Origin: a virus
Strand: one strand, 5' to 3'
Length of the DNA: 44,516 nt
Virus record (IMG/VR): IMGVR_UViG_3300009177_000061
Span: 1-44,516 of that record
The number at the start of each line of letters is the position of its first letter. Position 1 is the stretch's first letter. The notes below the pieces were generated by a model. That model was not told the origin of the DNA. It saw only the letters and a list, made by a program, of their open reading frames with translations, and did not search any database. Made by a program: the position numbers and the translations under genes. Of this stretch, positions 39,537-44,516 are shown in pieces.

Positions 39537-40649
39537 CGTCGCGTCTCCCTTCTGATCGGTGCCTGTGGTTGCGTGAGCTACAATCGTCTCCGGCTGCTGG
39601 CAACCACAAGCAGCTTTCGGCGGTGCCGAAGGCACAGCGCTCGCCGGGACGAACTTCGTTTCAGAGCGGACTTCAGTCTTATCGTCGCCGAGAGTGATCT
39701 TGCCTGCGCGAGTGCTGTAGGAAGTCTGGTACATGCGGACGCCACCGCCGCCTTCAGCGAACGCGTGGTAGATCACGACCCCGGCTTCGTCATCGACAGC
39801 CGCTATGCCGAGGAAGTTCGGATTACTGTCGCGAAGCGAGATCTCGAGTGCCGAGCGACGGTCGACGTCCGTCATCGCAGCGCGGCCGAGCAAGATGGGC
39901 GCAAGGACATCGAGCATTGACTGATGCGCGGCGCGCTCTTCGTCCGTCGCCTGAAGGGTTACTGGCCGCTCCGGAATGCGGAACGCCGTACGCAGCTTGG
40001 CCACCCAGGCCTTTAGGGTCTCATCCACAGGACTCTCCTTTGGCCTTAGGGCCGCAGCACGCGGAGCCCCGCAGCCCATCTCGATGCTGCAGGCGCCCAA
40101 GTCTCCGAGTTTCAGGAATGCGAGGTGGTCGGGGACGACGTTTCTCCAGATGCCAGTGTAGCGCTGGCCGTTCCAGTTGCCGGCCTGCTTCTCGAGGTCG
40201 AGGAAGGCACCGATGCTGACTTCAATGCGCGGCGCACTGCTGCCGCCGCTCTCGGAGAACTCGAGCTCCTGTATGATTGCGGCGGAGTCGGCATTAAGAG
40301 TCTTCCCCTTCTCTATGTCGACCCAGCCCTCGATCGTGAGCTTCCGGTCCTTCATGACGGGAGCGAACGTCACGCCGATCTGTCCCTGCTCGAGCACGGT
40401 CGGATCGTTCGCCGAGATCATGGAGCCGTCATCGGCGCGCGGATGATTCATCATCACGGGACGGCCAGCCCATCCGAGCGGATGATGTCCGAACTCCTCT
40501 GCGAGGACGAGCTCAGGGCCTTCCGCATTGCCTGCCGTGATGACGCCCTCGACCAGAGCGACCGTTGGAACGACAAAGAAGTCTCTGCCCTGGAAGGTCT
40601 CCCGACGGACCTTACCAGGCTTCGCCGCGAAGCGGGCGTAAGTTCTCAC
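39006..40649 (-). CDS. capsid maturation protease with scaffold domain (DUF2213-like)
   Basis: The 547-residue protein starts at GTG 40649, overlapping the portal stop. Residues 1-180 resemble DUF2213 prohead proteases, with VVPTVALVEGVI, WAGRPVMMNHP (His69) and EVSIGAF (Ser145) as candidate catalytic elements. Residues about 205-370 form a spacer ending in a cysteine-rich bit (ACGCQQ). From Met372 the sequence is highly charged and helical (MKTKTERVQALIESKKNG onwards), the usual scaffold type. The protease should cut scaffold and capsid during head maturation. A second product probably starts at Met372. Confidence 0.82.
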   Translation of the reverse strand: MRTYARFAAKPGKVRRETFQGRDFFVVPTVALVEGVITAGNAEGPELVLAEEFGHHPLGWAGRPVMMNHPRADDGSMISANDPTVLEQGQIGVTFAPVMKDRKLTIEGWVDIEKGKTLNADSAAIIQELEFSESGGSSAPRIEVSIGAFLDLEKQAGNWNGQRYTGIWRNVVPDHLAFLKLGDLGACSIEMGCGAPRAAALRPKESPVDETLKAWVAKLRTAFRIPERPVTLQATDEERAAHQSMLDVLAPILLGRAAMTDVDRRSALEISLRDSNPNFLGIAAVDDEAGVVIYHAFAEGGGGVRMYQTSYSTRAGKITLGDDKTEVRSETKFVPASAVPSAPPKAACGCQQPETIVAHATTGTDQKGDATMKTKTERVQALIESKKNGFSVKHKPQLEALSDETLALLEEQETAQPEVPPAVVPPAEEQKQKTELELETAFLSAAPKSVRDTLEAAKVLIARDQITSAARKTVLVTELKTAQSAFTEPELQAKSVEDLEKLRSLLGLEPVDYSLQSVPRAASADDDVYNNPPRPWSLAVAAAKKTA

Positions 40650-42067
40650 CGGACCCTCGCAATCGCAGCACGTGCGGGCGGAACTTCTGCCACTGGCGGC
40701 GCATTAGGATCGGGCGGCGGAGCTCCGACAGGCGGCGGTGTAGGTGGATTCGCCTTCATCTCGAGCTTTGTCTTATTCGCGGCGGCCGCATCCTTATCGA
40801 CCTTCTCCAGCGGCTCACGTCCCAGCGTCTCGCGCAGCTCGTCCGGCGTGACGACGATGAAGTCCGTCTTCTGGTTCAGCCCAGCCTCCTTATCCGCGAG
40901 CTCAGCGCGCTCGGTCGGGGGCATATCGAGGACTTCCGGCCAGAAGACTTTGAACTCTGGGACAAGGGGCAATGCGCCAGCGAGCATGAGACGATTGATG
41001 AAGGGACGAACGACGGTCGGCTCAGCGAAGTTCGCACGTCGCTCCTGTACCCGGTCGGACCAATTGTTACGGTCCTCAATGGACGCAAGTTCTCCGCGCT
41101 CCGACCCGAGAAGCATACGCTGTGGAATGCCGTTGCAACCGCTGATGACGGAAATGAGCGTGAGGGCGTTGCGGTCGAAGTTCGCGACGTCACTTCCGAA
41201 CGTTTCTACGTCGACGCCGACCGTCCGCATGGTCCGTCGCATGCCGTTGACGAACTCATCGACCTCGTCGTTGAACTTCTTCTTCTCATCGTCGTTCTTG
41301 AACTTGAACCCGTCGGGCAAGTTGAACTGGTAGCCCTGATGCGCACGCATCCAGAATGCCTCAGCGCCACCACCGAGCACCTTGTCAAGGTCGTCAAGGC
41401 GATTCCAAGAACGACGTAGGCGAGGCTGACCATTGACGTTGTCATCTAGGCAGCCTTCCGCGACGTGCAGGACGCGGGACCAGTGCACACGGCCAGAGAG
41501 GGTGAACTTACTTCGCTTGGCGACTGCATCGGCCGTCGTCCGCTGGCGATTGATCTGGTAGAACTCGACTTGGCCGAAGCGGGGATCTTGATCATTCCCG
41601 ACGAATGAATCTATGAGAACGTCTGCCTGGCCATACGGTTGTAGGAAGAGCACGTCGTCCGGTCCCCGCATCTTCGGGAGCGGCGTAGTCATTGCACCGC
41701 GAGCGCCGATGACGACAGCGGAGTACTCTCCAAGACCTGCGAGGACGTCTGCGCGGCGGAACGTGGACCAGACGTTCAAACGTTGGTTGAGGGACTTAAA
41801 GGCCTGTTCAAACTCGGTCGTAACTTTCGTTGACTCCTTCTCATAGACGTTACCGGAGCCACGCCATGTCGCCGTAGGCAGGATCTCTACCAGACGTGCG
41901 GCAATGTCACCACGTTCATAGCGCTCACGGTAGTGCGTCGGTGAGAGGGAACGTTCGTAGCCGAGAGCCTCGTAGAGATCACGGAAGCCCTTGAATGTCA
42001 GGCCCGCAAGGCCGGCGAGGTTCAATCGGTCGACCAGAGCGGCAGTGAGGGTGCGTAAGGTTTGCAC
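40646..42067 (-). CDS. portal protein (DUF1073-type)
   Basis: The 473-residue protein follows the large terminase. RSLSPTHYRERYERGDIAARLVEI and the ALPLVPEFKVFWPEVLDMPPTERAEL region fit DUF1073-type portals. The middle includes KRSKFTLSGRVHWSRVLHVAEG and NDDEKKKFNDEVDEFVNGMR. The last ~45 residues are Pro/Ala-rich (PPTPPPVGAPPPDPNAPP). GTG 42067 lies three bases after the terminase stop. The dodecameric ring forms the DNA entry vertex and binds the terminase and connector. Confidence 0.85.
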   Translation of the reverse strand: MQTLRTLTAALVDRLNLAGLAGLTFKGFRDLYEALGYERSLSPTHYRERYERGDIAARLVEILPTATWRGSGNVYEKESTKVTTEFEQAFKSLNQRLNVWSTFRRADVLAGLGEYSAVVIGARGAMTTPLPKMRGPDDVLFLQPYGQADVLIDSFVGNDQDPRFGQVEFYQINRQRTTADAVAKRSKFTLSGRVHWSRVLHVAEGCLDDNVNGQPRLRRSWNRLDDLDKVLGGGAEAFWMRAHQGYQFNLPDGFKFKNDDEKKKFNDEVDEFVNGMRRTMRTVGVDVETFGSDVANFDRNALTLISVISGCNGIPQRMLLGSERGELASIEDRNNWSDRVQERRANFAEPTVVRPFINRLMLAGALPLVPEFKVFWPEVLDMPPTERAELADKEAGLNQKTDFIVVTPDELRETLGREPLEKVDKDAAAANKTKLEMKANPPTPPPVGAPPPDPNAPPVAEVPPARAAIARVR

Positions 42068-42069
42068 GG

Positions 42070-43632
42070 CTACCGCCAGGTGGCGATCCCTTCGGACTCT
42101 TCACGTGGCGGGGCGAGCGCAAGCATGAGTGCTTCCGCCCTGTTCGGCGAAGCTACGCCACGACGACGTGCCTCTTCCTTGCTCTCGATCTGGACTTTCC
42201 CAGCCGACGTACGCTTGAACCGGATCGACAGGAGCTCTGCCGCTAGGTCCTCATCAGTCGGATCAATGTCGATCTGCCCCTGCTCGAAGAGCGTGCGCAC
42301 GTTCCACCAGAGTTCGGCACGACGGTTCAAGAACGTCTCCGAGTCGTCAGCGGCTTCACCGACGTTGACTCCGTAGAACTGTGCGGGACTCTCGAGCTGG
42401 TCGAAGAGCTCTCGTCCTCTGTCGACGACGCCACGTCCAATGCCGATCGTATCGACCTTGACGCACGAAGCTGACCGCGTGCGCGCTTCATGAACCGCCA
42501 GGCCGCACGTTTGCATCGTATCCGGGTTATGATCTTCATTGATGATGCGGACGACCTGACCCGTTCGCTCTGCGAGCGTGCTGCTGTCTCCACCACCACC
42601 GACGTCCAGGCCGAGTTCCTTCGTTCCGACGGCGGGAAGAGTTCTTTCTTGCGCTGCCCAAATCCACGGCACGGGGATCAGGCCGCCTTGCGTCGTATTC
42701 GGCGGGAAGAGCCCGAGCACTTTCGACATCCAAAGGGGATTGCACGTCTCCTCTGGCTTCGCTCCCAGCGGGGGCTCGACGATCTTTCCGTTCGGGCTCC
42801 AGCGCCACGTCGGTGCCCACTTCCGTCTCTTCTCCTCGACGTACGTCGCGCCGATCAGCTGGTCGAGAATGATCTGCGGCATCGGCTCGCCGGTGAAGTT
42901 CGGACTTTGAAAGGCGCCAATGGCGATCACATTCCAGCCCGAGCCCGGCTTACAGATCTCAGCGAACTCACATAGAGGGTCGTCCGGGTTTCCAATCGCG
43001 AGCGCCTTCGAGAGATCATTCGCGATCATGGAGTCCGCGGCTTCCCAGAGAAGCTTCGGCATGCCGCAGGCTTCGTCGAAGACGTACAGGACGCGACGTG
43101 CGTGAATGCCCTGGAAGGCAGTCGGTTCGTAGTCGCTGGGCTTCCGTCCGAAGGCAACGACCTCTTCGTTCCCCTGAACGGGCTTCATATACCACTCGGT
43201 CTGATTGACGCGACCGCGTAGCTGCCCGCGTGAGTGAGTACGTCCAATCTCACGCCAGAGAATCGCCTGGACCTGAGGGCCGGTGGGCGCGCTCGTAATC
43301 ACGAACGATTCACCGACGGGCCAGATATCAAGCCACCAAGCGCATGCGACGGCGGCAATGTAAGACTTCCCGATCTCGTGGCAGGACTGGACAGCAGTAC
43401 GTCGGCGAGTGGCGATAGATCCTAAGATCTCACGCTGCTTCGACCAGAGCGTGTCTCCCAGTCGCTCTTGTGCCCATGCGACCGGGTCGTCTCTCCACCG
43501 CCGTCGCATGAGTTCTTGCTGCAGGGCAGCGAGCTCCTCACGGGCGATGTCGACGTCTAGGCCAGTTTCTTCGAATAGGAGGGCGACTTCGAGGTTCTTA
43601 CGGTCGACTTCCTCAGCGGACGGGGGTGTCAC
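42070..43632 (-). CDS. terL: large terminase subunit
   Basis: This 520-residue enzyme packages DNA. The ATPase domain has Walker A SCHEIGKS (83-90) and Walker B VLYVFDE (Asp186, Glu187). The nuclease domain has LDVGGGGDSS (Asp343), VKVDTIGIG (Asp394) and SPNRAEAL with Asn497 where an Asp is often found. That substitution is worth noting, since the third acidic residue may lie at Glu500. GTG 43632 follows the small terminase stop (TAAGTG) without a strong ribosome site, so coupling is likely. Length is normal for the family. Confidence 0.93.
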   Translation of the reverse strand: MTPPSAEEVDRKNLEVALLFEETGLDVDIAREELAALQQELMRRRWRDDPVAWAQERLGDTLWSKQREILGSIATRRRTAVQSCHEIGKSYIAAVACAWWLDIWPVGESFVITSAPTGPQVQAILWREIGRTHSRGQLRGRVNQTEWYMKPVQGNEEVVAFGRKPSDYEPTAFQGIHARRVLYVFDEACGMPKLLWEAADSMIANDLSKALAIGNPDDPLCEFAEICKPGSGWNVIAIGAFQSPNFTGEPMPQIILDQLIGATYVEEKRRKWAPTWRWSPNGKIVEPPLGAKPEETCNPLWMSKVLGLFPPNTTQGGLIPVPWIWAAQERTLPAVGTKELGLDVGGGGDSSTLAERTGQVVRIINEDHNPDTMQTCGLAVHEARTRSASCVKVDTIGIGRGVVDRGRELFDQLESPAQFYGVNVGEAADDSETFLNRRAELWWNVRTLFEQGQIDIDPTDEDLAAELLSIRFKRTSAGKVQIESKEEARRRGVASPNRAEALMLALAPPREESEGIATWR

Positions 43633-44058
43633 TTACGCAGCTGATTCTTTGTCCGACGGAACTACTTCCCCTTCCAGAGCGGACTGCATCGCCTTCTGTT
43701 CGGCGACCGCACTGAGGACGGTATGGAGCATCTGTGCACGTGCGGCGAGATCTGCTTCGCTCAAGTCTGAGAGATCCGGCGCCTTCGAAAGTTCGACGCG
43801 CTCAATCGGCTTCCCGTAGGCGTAGTGCCAGAGCATTGCCTCCATCCCGGCCTGGAGTATGCCCGCCTTCGCCCGCTGCTTGATGCTCTGACGGTACTCG
43901 GGGTCACGAAGGATGGACAGAGCGAAGTCCTTCACCTCGTTCCGCTGCAAGAGCGTCAGGTTCTTTTGCCCGCCGACGGCCCGAAGGCCTGCGTGCAGCT
44001 CAGGAAGTACGACCGCTGGATGCGGTACTGGAACTTTCGCCTTCTCTTCGTCCGTCAT
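43633..44058 (-). CDS. probable small terminase subunit
   Basis: The chosen start is ATG 44058 (MTDEEKAKV), with GGAG eight bases upstream; a 150-residue form is open but starts inside the previous gene. The 141-residue protein is helical. FALSILRDPEYRQSIKQRAKAGIL and MEAMLWHYAYGKPIERVEL are a pattern frequent in the gene directly before the terminase large subunit. It probably recognises viral DNA for packaging. No classical helix-turn-helix is obvious, so the name rests on position and pattern. Confidence 0.68.
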   Translation of the reverse strand: MTDEEKAKVPVPHPAVVLPELHAGLRAVGGQKNLTLLQRNEVKDFALSILRDPEYRQSIKQRAKAGILQAGMEAMLWHYAYGKPIERVELSKAPDLSDLSEADLAARAQMLHTVLSAVAEQKAMQSALEGEVVPSDKESAA

Positions 44059-44194
44059 CTGGCTGCTCCAGATTCTCCTTGACGAGCTCACGGTAGAGGA
44101 GCCGTCGCTGCTCGTCTTCCGAGACGGGGAGTTGCTTCAGCGAACCGGCCTTCGTCGAATGTGACCGCCTCTTGTGCACGCGTGTGCCACCCAT
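44000..44194 (-). CDS. small basic protein before small terminase
   Basis: This 64-residue frame starts at ATG 44194, overlapping the previous stop by one base (TGATG), and runs 59 bases into the small terminase gene. The N-terminus is basic (RVHKRRSHSTK) and the middle is helical (EDEQRRLLYRELVKENLEQ); the tail is Ser/Gly-rich. Coupled start and composition favour translation, but the extensive overlap makes this less certain. Function unknown; an accessory of packaging is possible. Confidence 0.5.
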   Translation of the reverse strand: MGGTRVHKRRSHSTKAGSLKQLPVSEDEQRRLLYRELVKENLEQPDDGRREGESSSTASSGRTS

Positions 44195-44484
44195 CAGCCC
44201 GTCTTGCGAAGTGCGCCGAAGCGTTCTGGCCAGAGCCAGCTCAAGACTTCGGGCTGCTCACGGAATGCGGGACGTGCGCCCCTGACATCAGTCCAGAGGA
44301 GCACGCCCTCTGTCAGTCTACGTAGGTCGCGAAGTGGAAGCGCCTGCAGTGCAGCGACGAGCTCCTCATCCAGACGTCGGAGACCGAGCACGGACCGCAG
44401 AAAGAACTGAAGATCTGCCTCCCCTGCCTCTCGCGTCGAGCTAGAGAGCTGTGCCGCCTCTGAGGACGTCTGAACCACGTGCAT
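44194..44484 (-). CDS. unknown protein at the start of the late block
   Basis: The 96-residue protein starts at ATG 44484 with AGGTAGGT just upstream and is the first gene of the - strand block inside the window. It is Leu/Arg/Glu-rich and helical (RRLDEELVAALQALPLRDLRRL) with a Trp-containing end. The promoter of the block probably lies just outside; a TAGAAT at 44504-44509 (- strand) is a weak -10 candidate. No family was recognised. Confidence 0.6.
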   Translation of the reverse strand: MHVVQTSSEAAQLSSSTREAGEADLQFFLRSVLGLRRLDEELVAALQALPLRDLRRLTEGVLLWTDVRGARPAFREQPEVLSWLWPERFGALRKTG

Positions 44485-44516
44485 ATACCTACCTGGTAGA
44501 CTCTATTCTATCACAG

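Noticed and set aside
1-44516. Closed circular genome joined at the window ends
   Set aside because: Joining the ends keeps the partial frame at 1-150 open but offers no start codon nearby, and no terminal direct repeat was noticed. Closure cannot be shown.

Overview
The window reads as most of a tailed double-stranded DNA phage (siphovirus-type, caudoviricete), or a prophage-like contig of one. It is GC-rich (roughly 60 % by eye) and has two converging gene blocks. Evidence for a phage: terminase, portal, protease/scaffold, HK97-type capsid, tail tube, frameshifted tail chaperones, a 1338-residue tape measure protein and a large set of tail-tip and fibre proteins. The host cannot be named. 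A good sigma70-type promoter (168-197) and many GGAG/GAGG ribosome sites show a bacterial host. No integrase, repressor, tRNA, CRISPR array or insertion sequence was seen. The end of another gene (1-150) enters from the left, so the window is probably not a complete genome.

Left block, + strand, 1-10063 (replication and DNA modification). After the promoter come a small acidic protein, a Sak4-like RecA-fold ATPase and a DUF669-like partner (recombination). A MazZ-like dATP/dGTP diphosphohydrolase follows, then QueD, QueE and FolE interleaved with small unknown genes. Next are a family-4 uracil-DNA-glycosylase/DNA polymerase I fusion, a DpdA-like DNA guanine transglycosylase, a DUF3987 helicase/primase-like ATPase, a helix-turn-helix protein and a two-span membrane protein. 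Many genes overlap by 1-8 bases, so this looks like one translationally coupled operon. FolE, QueD and QueE would make 7-carboxy-7-deazaguanine from GTP, and DpdA would exchange guanine in DNA for a deazaguanine. QueC, which makes preQ0, is absent from the window.

Centre, 10064-10184. The two blocks converge on a short non-coding stretch with a long imperfect stem enclosing one clear and one short hairpin (10085-10151), flanked by smaller hairpins.

Right block, - strand, 44484 down to 10185 (virion). In order of transcription: two small genes, small and large terminase, portal, protease with a nested scaffold start, decoration protein, major capsid, connector and head closure. A GIY-YIG nuclease and a tandem GT4 glycosyltransferase come next, between head and tail genes. 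Then come gp10-like protein, tail terminator, tail tube, G/G-T chaperones with a dnaX-like -1 frameshift signal, tape measure, distal tail proteins, a 1159-residue hub/tip protein, fibre-like proteins and a 1282-residue fibre with about 45 repeats. The block ends with a beta-propeller/glycoside-hydrolase spike, a collagen-like protein and proline-rich and membrane proteins. Matching hairpins follow the capsid and tail-tube genes.

The most interesting points are the deazaguanine pathway without QueC next to a UDG-polymerase fusion and MazZ-like enzyme, the double glycosyltransferase in the head-tail region, the giant repeat fibre, and the structured RNA at the convergence point. All assignments come from reading motifs; no database search was run.
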